A stretch of 64,000 bases of DNA from Sacculina carcini (taxonomy: Eukaryota > Arthropoda > Thecostraca > Sacculinidae): positions 7,490,806 through 7,554,805 of the forward strand of contig OU696573.1 of the NCBI GenBank assembly GCA_916048095.2, read 5' to 3'. Made by a program: the position numbers and the translations under genes. Below the pieces are notes generated by a model. The model saw only the letters and a list, made by a program, of their open reading frames with translations, made no database searches and was not told where the DNA came from. Positions 31,245-40,872 of the stretch are shown piece after piece (position 1 is the first letter of the stretch; the number at the start of each line of letters is the position of its first letter).

Positions 31245-32159
31245 TCACCTCCTCTTCCGCTCCTTGCCTCTCCTTTGAGCAGCGCTGACACTTGAGCCTG
31301 CGGAAGTTGCATCAGCAGATCTCACTTCAGCAACCACGCCACCCGCATAGTCAGCTGCAGCACCACCATCCAATGAAGCCGTGTCAATTTTATCGGCCGA
31401 CATCAGCATTTCAGAGTAACAAGGGCGAATCTGGGAGTCAATGTGCACTGGCGCGTCCAGGTTTCTGGCATGCTGGGCACCAGAGGAAAGCATGTCTCTC
31501 CTTTCTATAATGATGAGACGAGTTTGTCTGAAGAAAGCAATTTTTCCCTCTGAACGAGCTTGTTTCATCTGAGGAATTTGTGCTTGATTGATGGCATTTG
31601 AAGCGGCGCACAAATCCTCATTCACAAATATTCCACTTCCCTTTAGTTTCCGAGCATTTCTCATGACAGCTTCTCTGTCGCTGAACTTGTTGAAGCGGAC
31701 ATTTATGTATCGTCCTAGAGCCGAGTTGATCGCACCTGTTCGGCGTGCTTCGTTGATCTCACAAGCCGGCAACTGCAGTTTTCCCTGTACTATTTCAGAT
31801 ACTGTGGAAGCAGTTTGCTCCTATGTTTCGTTGACGGCCTCTTTCACCCCCGTAAAACGCAAATTTTTCCGTCTGCTGTAATCCTCCTGGTAGTTTGCCC
31901 TCATTTGAAGCTTTTCGTTGTCTGTCTTGAGAAGATTCATGTCTTTCCGGGATTGCTCATCTTTAATTTTGAGTGTTTTCACTTCAGATTTCAATTCATG
32001 AATTTCAGCTTGAGAAAATTCCAAGCTTTTTCTCAGTTCTTCCACTGTCCTTTAGAGAAAGTCCGTCCTCGACTTCATATTCTCTACCATCACATTTGTC
32101 GCCTCTCGAAAGGCATTCATTTGTGATTCAAGCATGACTTTCAATACTTCAGGTTCCAT
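31245..32159 (-). pseudogene. LINE ORF1 protein, coiled coil, with two stops
   Basis: One frame of 305 codons from ATG at 32159 to a stop at 31245 is broken by in-frame stops near 32046 and 31822. Residues after 32045 (VEELRKSLEFSQAEIHELK then VKTLKIKDEQSRKD) form a strong heptad coiled coil. Then come RRKNLRFTG, RTGAINSALGRYINVRF and KLKGSGIFVNEDL blocks, the RRM-like and C-terminal domain pattern of ORF1 proteins in CR1/L1-type elements, which bind element RNA. The tail is S/A/D-rich and ends in KERKRR. The plus-strand LINE ORF1 at 39476-40240 has the same architecture. Confidence 0.85.
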
Positions 32160-32165
32160 TTTGAT

Positions 32166-32554
32166 AATGCACACAGTGTTCACTTGACCTCACAGGCACG
32201 TGCAAACAATTCTCACTCGACAACTGTCAACTGTCAACTAATTGGTTGGTCAAGTGTTTTTTTGACAAACGTATATTTAAACTAACGCTTTTTAATGAAA
32301 CAATGTTTTCTAAAACAGTATATATGTAAGATAGATTTGATTGATGTACGTTCAAATACCTTTTGTATAGCAAGTAGCCTGCTGGTACGTATAAGCGGCT
32401 AATTAAACCACTTGATTTAAGCTGTTTTTATAAACCATGGTTTTCTTTCAAAATAATTTTCTTGAAAAACGGTTTTCGTAGATGTAGAGATTCAGAAAAA
32501 AATTGGCGGTAGATCAAGGAAAGTTGAACCAAATTAATTGGTTTATTATTAGTA
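32166..32554. other. AT-rich spacer left of element A1
   Basis: No gene. It includes the phrase TTAAGCTGTTTTTATAA (about 32417). Nearly the same phrase is formed at the A1 target if A1 is removed (32553-32558 joined to 38546), about 135 bp away, so the insertion target was itself a diverged tandem repeat. Confidence 0.55.
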
Positions 32555-32558
32555 AGCT

Positions 32559-33450
32559 TGTAGCCACACACATCAATTCTGTTCCATGTATGTCAAATGT
32601 GTACACTGTTTTATTGTATTTGCATTTGCCAATTATATCACTGTCACTGTGTTACCGCGAGTGTCATTACGTTTTAATTCCGTTATATAACAATTATGTG
32701 TGCACGGTGTTTGTATATGCTTTTGATTGTTATTGCTGTTTTATTTATCGCAAAATGTTAGACGCGCATGCGCGTCAGACAAACACACACACACACACAC
32801 ACATACACATTCATCATGTTGCACACGGTAGCAGTGACGTCACGTGTAACACCACACCGTACGGTTACAACGTGCGGTATATAAAGCGTGCACTTTCGGC
32901 AATAAAGGTCTCTTTCACGTCGTCGGCTCTGAGTTTGACTGGTCTCCACGGTACCGCTCCCGCTCCCTGTAAAATTAGCGAGTTAACCTACGCAATATAC
33001 ATTTCGGTCTTTTTAAAGACCACATCGCCCTCACAGCGTTTTGCCAAGGATAGATTGTGCTCTGCCGCCTGCCTTGGACTGAATACCGTAGCCGGTTATT
33101 CCTCCGAGACAGACACCCATAGTGGTGGGCTTGAGCACATTTGATTCTGAGGCATCAGACGTTCGCTTTAAACCGTCGAGTCTGGCTAGTGTCACTTAGC
33201 GGTGCACTCCCAGCTCGGACGTCTCTTAGCAAGACGGAAGGTTTTTATACCGAGCGTCGCGCTGTAGGGTAGTCGATTTCGGGTCGACAGACAGGGCACA
33301 GCCTGTCGTTCCAGTGCGCTGCAGTTGGCGTTAGTGAGTGACTGGGTCTCACACCCTCCGTCACTCGTACACTACGCCACTGGTTCACGGCACACCTGCT
33401 GCCACAGCCACTGGGACTGATCGCTAGCGGCATCATGCCCATCAGCGACA
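32559..33450 (+). repeat. 5' LTR of A1 (892 bp)
   Basis: It contains a (CA)n run at 32784-32804, a CRE palindrome with E-box at 32835-32846, a TATA box at 32878-32886, AATAAA at 32901 and the hairpin GGTCTTTTTAAAGACC at 33006-33021. Differences I saw from the 3' LTR: GTGTTACC/GTATTACC near 32651, GGATAGA/GGACAGA near 33047, GGGTCGAC/GTGTCGAC near 33280 and ATGCCC/ATGCGC near 33438. Confidence 0.96.
32835..32886 (+). promoter_or_regulatory. LTR core promoter: CRE/E-box and TATA box
   Basis: TGACGTCA (32835-32842), a perfect cAMP-response-element palindrome, overlaps CACGTG (32841-32846). TATATAAAG follows at 32878-32886. The same arrangement is in the 3' LTR (near 37926-37977) and in the fragment at 22055-22696, so it is a feature of the family. 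Confidence 0.75.
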
Positions 33451-34385
33451 CTGGTGACCCCGTGCAGAGCACGGCAGCGCGTGGCGCTCAGCCTCATGGC
33501 TCCGAGCAAGCGGTACCCAGACCCAGCACCACATTCCGACTGCCAGTGTTCCTACCGGAGGATCCTGAAGTCTGGTTGGTACAAGTGGAGTGTGCGTTTG
33601 ATGTGGCCTGCATCGAGAGCGACGAGACGCGCTTCAAACTTGTTGTGGCAAACCTGCCGCCACACATCGCCACGCAATTGAAGGACGTGCTACGTGGACC
33701 CAAATCGTTCGCTGCTTTGAGCACCGCCCTGCAGGAACGGCTCGCGCAGTCAAACGCCAGTCGACTGGATGCGTTACTGTCCAACCAACAACTGGGCGAC
33801 CAGAAGCCCACCGCCCTACTGCGCTCTATGCGGTATGAGCTACGTTCAGCTGGCGATGTTCCTGCAGACACAGGCCTTCTCCGCACACTGTTTCTTCAGC
33901 GCTTACCACAGGAAGCACGTGCTGCTCTGGCATTACTGCCAGCTTCTAGCACACTGGACGAGCTCGCCGGCGCCGCCGATCGATACCTGGAGGCCAGCGG
34001 TCTTTCATCTCGACCCACAGCAGCTCAGCACGTCACGGCCATCCAGCAGCAGCACCCACCTGCTTTGGAGCAAGTGCTTTCTACACTCGTGGAAGCAGTG
34101 CAACAACTGGAGACGTCCAACAAGGAGCTACGCACAGCGCTGCATGACCGCCCGACGTCACGTGATCGGCAGCAGTCCGTCGCGTACAACAATCTCCGGC
34201 GATCACCGTCACCACGACCTACACGGCATCGTCAATCCTTCAGTAGAGATGAAACGCACCACAGTGCATCACGCTCACCACAACAGCCAGCACATTCACA
34301 GCGGCGGCGGATCTGCCATTACCACGCGCGCTTCGGTGCCGATGCTCGTAAATGCTCACCTCCGTGCTCATGGGCGTTAAACTGA
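33435..34385 (+). CDS. Gag of A1 (CHCC type)
   Basis: This 316-codon frame starts with an ATG 16 nt inside the LTR. No other in-frame ATG precedes the conserved part, so either this start or a non-AUG start is used. Capsid blocks: [21 protein letters not shown] (residues about 33-53), [51 protein letters not shown] and [19 protein letters not shown] basic S/R-rich linker follows. It ends in [18 protein letters not shown], a CX2HX9CX3C finger for RNA binding. It overlaps pol by 34 nt in a different frame (-1 relative), the standard retroelement arrangement. Confidence 0.93.
   Translation: MPISDTGDPVQSTAARGAQPHGSEQAVPRPSTTFRLPVFLPEDPEVWLVQVECAFDVACIESDETRFKLVVANLPPHIATQLKDVLRGPKSFAALSTALQERLAQSNASRLDALLSNQQLGDQKPTALLRSMRYELRSAGDVPADTGLLRTLFLQRLPQEARAALALLPASSTLDELAGAADRYLEASGLSSRPTAAQHVTAIQQQHPPALEQVLSTLVEAVQQLETSNKELRTALHDRPTSRDRQQSVAYNNLRRSPSPRPTRHRQSFSRDETHHSASRSPQQPAHSQRRRICHYHARFGADARKCSPPCSWALN
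33452..33465 (+). promoter_or_regulatory. Primer-binding site of A1 (tRNA-Trp type)
   Basis: TGGTGACCCCGTG starts one base after the LTR. Its first 11 bases complement CGGGGTCACCA, the 3' end of animal tRNA-Trp, the primer described for CsRn1-clade elements. Confidence 0.82.
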
Positions 34386-37108
34386 AGAGCCCCCAGCACG
34401 TGGCGCAGTGTTTGGGAGGCAATGCAAGGTTGGTGCCATTATTGTTCGTGAGTGATAGGGCAACACATGAAAAATATATCATAGACACTGGTGCACAAGT
34501 GAGTGTCTTGCCATACAAAAGCAACAAACATTGTTTTTCACGCACCGCAAATCAGACACGACTACGAGCCGCCAACGGGTCTACCATTGAGATGTACGGC
34601 ACCAGACACCGCACCGTTACCTTCGGCAACGGCGCAACGTGTCCGTGGACATTTCTGGTCGCTGACGTAAATATGCCTATTATCGGCGCGGATTTTCTGC
34701 GAGCACACAGATTGGTCGTGGACATCAACCAGCAACGGCTACTACGAGATGGCGTCGTCCTGAATACGGGCTCGATTCTACAGCTGACAGCACCCGGCAT
34801 TCAGGTGATTGCAATGCCGCGCACCGCCTACCAACACGTCCTGGACGAGTTTACGGACCTGACAGCTCCTCCCACTGCACCGTCACAGGTGAAGCATTCA
34901 GTCACACACCACATCGTGACCACCGGCCAGCCAGTGTTCTTCAGGCCCAGACGTCTGCCACAGGGTCGCGATGTCATTGCCAGACGCGAATTCGACAAGA
35001 TGTTGAAACTCGGCATCATACGCCCATCGTCCAGCAACTGGGCATCACCACTGCATCTCGTGCCGAAGAAAACACCAGGTGAGTGGCGCCCATGCGGCGA
35101 TTACCGTGGGTTGAACGCACGCACAGTGCCTGACAGGTACCCGCTGCCGTACCTCAGAGATTTTTCAACGCACCTGCACGGCTGCACGTTATTTTCTACG
35201 CTGGATTTGGTACGCGCTTACAATCAGATTCCTGTCGAACCGGCGGACATTCCAAAAACCGCAATAACAACGCCGTTTGGGCTTTACGAAATGGTGCGTA
35301 TGCCATTTGGCCTTCGCAACGCGGGACAAACTTTTCAACGGTTCATCGACGAGGTGTTGCGCGGAGTTCCTCATTGCTTTGCATACCTGGATGATATTTT
35401 ACTGGCCAGTCCGTCCGAAACACATCATGAGAACCTCCTGCGAACCGTTTTCACTCGACTTCAACAGTACGGCATCGTCGTAAACAAGGACAAGTGCGTA
35501 CTCGGTGCCAAACGCGTCAAGTTCCTGGGACACATGGTAGACTCTGCCGGTGTCCACCCACTTCCTGAGAGAGTGGACGCCATACGTCACTACCCATTGC
35601 CATCCAGCCAGTCCGGACTACGACGCTTCTTGGGTATGGTAGCGTACTACCACAGATTCATTCCGAACGCCGCCCATATGCTTCAGCCCCTCCATGCGCT
35701 CATCACACATCGCGCCAAACGCTCCAGAGCTGCCGTCGCCTGGACTGTGTCAACACAAGATGCGTTCGAATCGATCAAACACACGTTGTCACAAGCAACT
35801 CAGCTCGCCCATCAACGGCCTGGTGCTCCGCTCAGCATCGTAGTGGACGCATCAGACACTGGCGTAGGAGCAGTGTTGCAGCAAGAAGTCAACCATCAGT
35901 GGCAACCGCTGTCATATTTCTCAAAGTCACTCGACAAAACGCAGCGCAAGTACAGCACCTTTGGACCTGAGCTTCTCGGTGTGTACCTGGCAGTGAAACA
36001 CTTCCGACATATAATCGAAGGGCAGCATCCCTGTGTATTCACCGACCACAAACCGCTCGTGAGTGCACTCGGTGCCGCATCCGATCGTCATTCTCCCCGT
36101 GAGCTGAGACATCTTGACTCCATCAGCCAATTCATCGGAGACATTCGGCATATTCCTGGCAAGGACAACGCAGCTGCTGACACTCTATCGCGTACTGTGA
36201 CGATGCTGACACAACCAAGCGTACCCATTGACGATTTCACCGCACTCGCGCACGCTCAAGTGGAGGATCCGTCCATAGAGGAAATCCGTCGTTCACCTGG
36301 CTCACTGAAGCTCAAGGACGTCAAATTGACAGACGACACTACACTGCTGTGTGACAAATCGACCGGATCTTCGCGTCCAGTATTACCGGTGGCATTGAGG
36401 CAACCTTACACGAAGTTTCTCCACGACATTTCTCACCCGGGTGTCGACGCCACTGTGAAGTTGGTGAGCAAGCGTTTCGCATGGCCCAATATGGATAGAG
36501 AAGTGAGGCACATTGCTAGAGCTTGCATCCAGTGCCAGAAAAACAAAGTGACTCGTCACACCAAATCACCAATCGGAACATTTGACGCACCAAAAGAACG
36601 CTTCGACCACATCCATGTTGACCTCGTGGGTCCTCTACCCCCGTCTCGTGGTTGTTCTTACATCCTCACTTGTGTCGACCGTTTCACTCGATGGCCGGAA
36701 GCCATACCCATTCCAGATTCACGCACCGAGACAGTCGCACGTGCGTTCATCAGCAGCTGGATCGCGAGGTACGGCGTGCCAACCACTATCACAAGTGACC
36801 GCGGTGCTCAATTCGAGTCGGCGTTGTGGAGTGACATGCAGCGCATGCTTGGTTGTCAACGAAAGCGCACAACCAGCTTCCATCCGGCCTGCAACGGCAT
36901 GGTGGAACGGCTGCACCGGCAGCTGAAAACGGGCCTGAGAGCTCACGATCTCACCCCCTGGACAGACTCTGATAGCTCTGCCTCTGGTTCTGCTAGGCAT
37001 CCGAGCCACGCACAAACCGGACATCGGTGCCACAGCAGCGGAGCTCGTGTACGGCTCTACGGTGAGATTACCCGGAGAGTTCTTTCACTCTTCAGCACCG
37101 GCTTCTGA
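34352..37108 (+). CDS. Pol of A1 (protease-RT-RNase H-integrase), frameshifted near its end
   Basis: This 918-codon frame has all expected domains. Protease: [13 protein letters not shown] (residues about 46-58). [44 protein letters not shown] and catalytic YLDD. RNase [29 protein letters not shown] and FTDHKPL. Integrase: H-x4-H ([10 protein letters not shown]), C-x2-C (CIQCQKNK), VDLVGP (D1), [10 protein letters not shown] (D2) and [10 protein letters not shown] (E). A net 7-nt insertion near 36966 (TCTGATAG where copy A2 has G) pushes the last part out of frame. The C-terminal integrase continues at 37047-37649. One repair-free lesion separates this copy from an open pol. Confidence 0.95.
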   Translation: MLTSVLMGVKLKSPQHVAQCLGGNARLVPLLFVSDRATHEKYIIDTGAQVSVLPYKSNKHCFSRTANQTRLRAANGSTIEMYGTRHRTVTFGNGATCPWTFLVADVNMPIIGADFLRAHRLVVDINQQRLLRDGVVLNTGSILQLTAPGIQVIAMPRTAYQHVLDEFTDLTAPPTAPSQVKHSVTHHIVTTGQPVFFRPRRLPQGRDVIARREFDKMLKLGIIRPSSSNWASPLHLVPKKTPGEWRPCGDYRGLNARTVPDRYPLPYLRDFSTHLHGCTLFSTLDLVRAYNQIPVEPADIPKTAITTPFGLYEMVRMPFGLRNAGQTFQRFIDEVLRGVPHCFAYLDDILLASPSETHHENLLRTVFTRLQQYGIVVNKDKCVLGAKRVKFLGHMVDSAGVHPLPERVDAIRHYPLPSSQSGLRRFLGMVAYYHRFIPNAAHMLQPLHALITHRAKRSRAAVAWTVSTQDAFESIKHTLSQATQLAHQRPGAPLSIVVDASDTGVGAVLQQEVNHQWQPLSYFSKSLDKTQRKYSTFGPELLGVYLAVKHFRHIIEGQHPCVFTDHKPLVSALGAASDRHSPRELRHLDSISQFIGDIRHIPGKDNAAADTLSRTVTMLTQPSVPIDDFTALAHAQVEDPSIEEIRRSPGSLKLKDVKLTDDTTLLCDKSTGSSRPVLPVALRQPYTKFLHDISHPGVDATVKLVSKRFAWPNMDREVRHIARACIQCQKNKVTRHTKSPIGTFDAPKERFDHIHVDLVGPLPPSRGCSYILTCVDRFTRWPEAIPIPDSRTETVARAFISSWIARYGVPTTITSDRGAQFESALWSDMQRMLGCQRKRTTSFHPACNGMVERLHRQLKTGLRAHDLTPWTDSDSSASGSARHPSHAQTGHRCHSSGARVRLYGEITRRVLSLFSTGF

Positions 37109-37649
37109 CCCGTCTTCGTACGTGAACAGACTGCGACGTCATATGGCGAAACTTAGGCCAACTCTGCCACGTCCGGTTCAGCAGCGTTCATACGTTCCCA
37201 GTGCCCTGTCAACGTGCACTCACGTTTTCGTGCGCAAAGATGGTCATCGCTATCCCCTGGAGAGTCGGTACGACGGTCCCTTCTTGGTGAAGGCCAGGAC
37301 TGGCAAGACCATTACCATCATGCGACGCAGCAAAGACGACGTCATCTCCATTGATCGCTGCAAACCGGCATTTGTCGAAATAGCTGAAGAACGTGTTGCT
37401 TCATCGCCGATCATAAACGACTCCACGTCAACAGAACCTGACACTACCGAGTTGTTTGTCAGAACCGACGCGCCTGTTCACCGGACATCTGAGTGCACAG
37501 ACAGCAGCACGCACAGAACTTCACAGCACACACGCCCACCGGTGGTTACAAGTAAGTCGTGCATCAGAACACGCAGTGGACGCATTGTACGTGCCCCACA
37601 GAGATATCGACATGTCGCCTTTGTACTCGACAGTCTAGGGAGGGGGTAG
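37047..37649 (+). pseudogene. Pol C-terminal part of A1, in the shifted frame
   Basis: It continues the integrase after the frameshift: [32 protein letters not shown], then a GPY/F-like module (FVRKDGHRYPLESRYDGPFLV, with ISIDRCKPAFVE). The tail is S/T-rich and ends HVAFVLDSLGRG just before the polypurine tract. The GPY/F module is typical of gypsy integrases and helps tetramer formation. Confidence 0.88.
37636..37649 (+). promoter_or_regulatory. Polypurine tract of A1
   Basis: AGGGAGGGGGTAG directly before the 3' LTR. Confidence 0.85.
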
Positions 37650-38541
37650 TGTAGCCACACACATCAATTCTGTTCCATGTATGTCAAATGTGTACACTGT
37701 TTTATTGTATTTGCATTTGCCAATTATATCACTGTCACTGTATTACCGCGAGTGTCATTACGTTTTAATTCCGTTATATAACAATTATGTGTGCACGGTG
37801 TTTGTATATGCTTTTGATTGTTATTGCTGTTTTATTTATCGCAAAATGTTAGACGCGCATGCGCGTCAGACAAACACACACACACACACACACATACACA
37901 TTCATCATGTTGCACACGGTAGCAGTGACGTCACGTGTAACACCACACCGTACGGTTACAACGTGCGGTATATAAAGCGTGCACTTTCGGCAATAAAGGT
38001 CTCTTTCACGTCGTCGGCTCTGAGTTTGACTGGTCTCCACGGTACCGCTCCCGCTCCCTGTAAAATTAGCGAGTTAACCTACGCAATATACATTTCGGTC
38101 TTTTTAAAGACCACATCGCCCTCACAGCGTTTTGCCAAGGACAGATTGTGCTCTGCCGCCTGCCTTGGACTGAATACCGTAGCCGGTTATTCCTCCGAGA
38201 CAGACACCCATAGTGGTGGGCTTGAGCACATTTGATTCTGAGGCATCAGACGTTCGCTTTAAACCGTCGAGTCTGGCTAGTGTCACTTAGCGGTGCACTC
38301 CCAGCTCGGACGTCTCTTAGCAAGACGGAAGGTTTTTATACCGAGCGTCGCGCTGTAGGGTAGTCGATTTCGTGTCGACAGACAGGGCACAGCCTGTCGT
38401 TCCAGTGCGCTGCAGTTGGCGTTAGTGAGTGACTGGGTCTCACACCCTCCGTCACTCGTACACTACGCCACTGGTTCACGGCACACCTGCTGCCACAGCC
38501 ACTGGGACTGATCGCTAGCGGCATCATGCGCATCAGCGACA
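37650..38541 (+). repeat. 3' LTR of A1 (892 bp)
   Basis: Equal in length to the 5' LTR and almost identical. Followed by the TSD AGCT at 38542. Confidence 0.96.
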
Positions 38542-38545
38542 AGCT

Positions 38546-39390
38546 GTTTTTATAACTGTTTTTATGGATGATGGTTTCTTTTATGTAGTTATTTGTGTTC
38601 AAATACCTTTTTGTACATTAAATATATTTCCTCAGTCGTTTTTTTCCTACACGAAAATATTGCCCGTTTTTCTGGTCAGAATTGCCACTCTGATTAATGC
38701 GACCCGCTTTTATTCGTAGTCTCATTAGGGACACTAAGTTTGTGTGCATATTTGTAGTATTTGTGTAAATATTTGCAATGTTTGTACTTTTATTTTTGCT
38801 AATAATTGATCTGCTGAATGAAATGATGAAACTTATTATAATCAACGTAGTTCATTTCTGGTAGGAAAAAAGTAATATGTGAAAAAAAATATGCCACCTG
38901 TTGTTTTTTTATAACAGTTTCAGAGTTTAGCATAAAAAACGGTTCTCAAACCCTGCTTTCTTACACAATGATCAACTCAATAATTAAGATAAAAAGGTTG
39001 AATGCCTAAGTGACTAGTGTTAGAGTAGCTGTGATAGTGTGTGGACGTTTTTTCACTGCCGCCAGTTTTTTCAATGCTTTCCAGTGGTTTTTTCTTGGCA
39101 GACAGAATTATTTTTTCGTTAGTGAGTAGAACCAGTCCATTGCATCAAAATCACCAAAATTTCGTTTCAGCAAATTTTCGGATTTGGCCGTGAGAGTGTC
39201 GAGAAGATTAACCGTTTCATTTGAATCGTTCGCCAACCAGCCAATCGAAATTACTTAAAAACGCTGATTAACCATTTTCAGCGTAAATTACGTGCTGTGT
39301 TTCATTCGGACCCTCAGCTGACTAAAATTATTTTCTAAGGATTTTAATAGCGATTCATTTATTTTGTGAAATTCGACCTACAATCAACAG
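38546..39390. other. AT-rich spacer, no gene seen
   Basis: Homopolymer-rich sequence containing GTTCAAATACCTTTTT (about 38599), also found near 32350. It may be the edge of an old dispersed repeat. The last 200 bases may be the 5' UTR of the following LINE. Confidence 0.5.
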
Positions 39391-39475
39391 TCAGTGGTTG
39401 CCTGACTGGTTGAGTGAAGACCTGTTAGTTGTGCTTGAGTTTATGTTTTTGTAATTGTCCTTCAACTGTGCGGCA

Positions 39476-40240
39476 ATGACAAACATTGGTGAATTGTCAG
39501 AGGCGTTGAAAGAATGTCTGATGAGTCCGGGAGTTTTGGAGGCAATCAAGGAGAAATTGGTGGCACCAGCGATAAAGGCTGCAGTGGAGGAGGCTCTGTC
39601 CGCCAAGGATATAGAACTGGTGGAGATGAAGAACGAGCTTCGTGAAGCTCAAGCAAAAGTAAATCTACTCGAGCAACAAATGCTGCGCAATCACCTTTGC
39701 GTATCAGGAATAGAAGAGGTGCGTGGAGAAGATACGCAAAAGATCGTGCAAAGCCTCTCTGCAACACTAAATACAGATATATCAACCGAAGATGTTGAAG
39801 AGGTTTACAGAATCGGTCAGCCAAAAGATGGTCAACACCGCACCATACTGATCAAATTCGAAAAGCTCCGCAAAAGACAGCAAGTGTTTGAAGCGAGGAA
39901 GCATCTGAAAGGTGACAAGAAGACACAAAAAGTGTTTGTTAACGACCACCTGACCAGAAACAACAGCAGTACTATGTACGAGCTCAGAAAGATGAAACGG
40001 GAGGGCAAGATTTACTCCGCTTGGACAGTAAACGGCCGAATAAAAATGCGACTCACCGAGAACGCCCGTGTGGTCAATACCTACAGTACGGAAGACGTTA
40101 TTGCGCAAACTGGCCCGGCTGGACTAGTGTCAAGTGCGCCGGTTGTGACCAACCAAGCTGTGGCATCGACGGAGTCGCCGAACAAGGACCGCCACCAATG
40201 GAGAACTGCCACCAGACGGGTAACCAGACATCATAAGTGA
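39476..40240 (+). CDS. LINE ORF1 protein (coiled coil, RRM-like)
   Basis: The open frame begins at 39455, but ATG at 39476 fits the compact MTNIGELSEALKECL start better; either is possible (254-261 aa). Residues about 50-75 (DIELVEMKNELREAQAKVNLLEQ) form a heptad coiled coil. Then follow LRNHLCVSGI, VEEVYRIGQPK, RTILIKFEKLRKRQQVFEA and KVFVNDHLT, the pattern of an RRM-like plus C-terminal domain in LINE ORF1 proteins that bind RNA. The basic tail RRVTRHHK supports nucleic-acid binding. Same architecture as the ORF1 at 31245-32159 but clearly diverged. Confidence 0.85.
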   Translation: MTNIGELSEALKECLMSPGVLEAIKEKLVAPAIKAAVEEALSAKDIELVEMKNELREAQAKVNLLEQQMLRNHLCVSGIEEVRGEDTQKIVQSLSATLNTDISTEDVEEVYRIGQPKDGQHRTILIKFEKLRKRQQVFEARKHLKGDKKTQKVFVNDHLTRNNSSTMYELRKMKREGKIYSAWTVNGRIKMRLTENARVVNTYSTEDVIAQTGPAGLVSSAPVVTNQAVASTESPNKDRHQWRTATRRVTRHHK

Positions 40241-40496
40241 ATTTGTTTAGCATTGCATCTCATCCGTGGAGCATTGCTTTGATTATAATTGTCTTGTCTA
40301 GTACTAAATATTGAGCATAGATAATATTTCAATTTATCAATCCATATTGATCATTGATTGTTTCTCTAACTCATTGAAGGATGTGTAGTCATATTAATTC
40401 ATCATTAGGCTATTGTCTTATTATAAGATACGTGATTTATATGCTGTCTCTACTGAAAATTTGAATGCCGCACAGTACTATATTCTGTGTTGTGTG

Positions 40497-40516
40497 CTGT
40501 GTGTTCGTGTGTGTGT

Positions 40517-40598
<82 letters not shown>

Positions 40599-40605
40599 TT
40601 TGCTA
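40497..40605. repeat. (GT)n microsatellite
   Basis: More than 45 GT units with a few interruptions, between ORF1 and ORF2 of the LINE. Smaller GT runs follow at 40638-40660 and 40684-40708. Confidence 0.97.
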
Positions 40606-40872
40606 GTAAGTGCGTACTTACGTGTGTGAGTAGCTGCTTGTGTGTGTGTGTGTGTGCGTAGCTGCTCTTATGCAGAAGTGTAGTTGTGTGTGTGTGTGTG
40701 TGCGTGTGGTTCAATGAGTGCGCTGATATGAAAGCAAGTGATAATTCAAGGGCAACATGCATGCATACAGAACCCCTATCCTTTGAGTGGCTCGATATTT
40801 TTCTTTCGTATGAAAGCTATAAAAATTACCAAATCGTATTTTGCTGCTATATGTTGTTCTTATACGCTGTGA

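Larger units (their letters stand above)
23110..32165 (-). mobile_element. Minus-strand LINE (CR1/Jockey-like), split by an LTR retrotransposon
   Basis: Reading leftward from 32159 there is an ORF1-type protein, an endonuclease, a reverse transcriptase and a C-terminal domain ending at 23550. The RT is interrupted between 28750 and 24146 by an LTR element with a perfect 5-bp TSD. No RNase H is seen, and the C-terminal style (FGPNTFNTLPSECK, then FKINIK) resembles CR1/Daphne-type LINEs. An AATAAA-like site (complement, about 23118) may mark the 3' end. The 3' boundary at 23110 is approximate. Confidence 0.8.
32559..38541 (+). mobile_element. CsRn1-clade Ty3/gypsy retrotransposon A1, nearly intact
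   Basis: Two 892-bp LTRs (32559-33450, 37650-38541) start TGTAGCCAC and end CAGCGACA. AGCT flanks the element exactly (32555-32558, 38542-38545). The primer-binding site TGGTGACCCCG matches a tRNA-Trp 3' end, and gag ends in a CX2HX9CX3C (CHCC) finger. Both are hallmarks of the CsRn1/Kabuki/Boudicca clade. Gag and pol are open apart from one frameshift in the integrase tail. By eye the LTRs differ at only about four places, so the insertion is recent. Confidence 0.96.

Noticed and set aside
32503-33144. 213-codon ORF in the A1 5' LTR, repeated in the 3' LTR at 37681-38235
   Set aside because: It is a chance frame through the LTR promoter and microsatellite with no protein motif. It is conserved only because the two LTRs are near-identical.
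40413-40762. Long ORFs through (GT)n, Cys/Val- or His/Thr-rich
   Set aside because: A pure microsatellite translation on both strands, not a gene.
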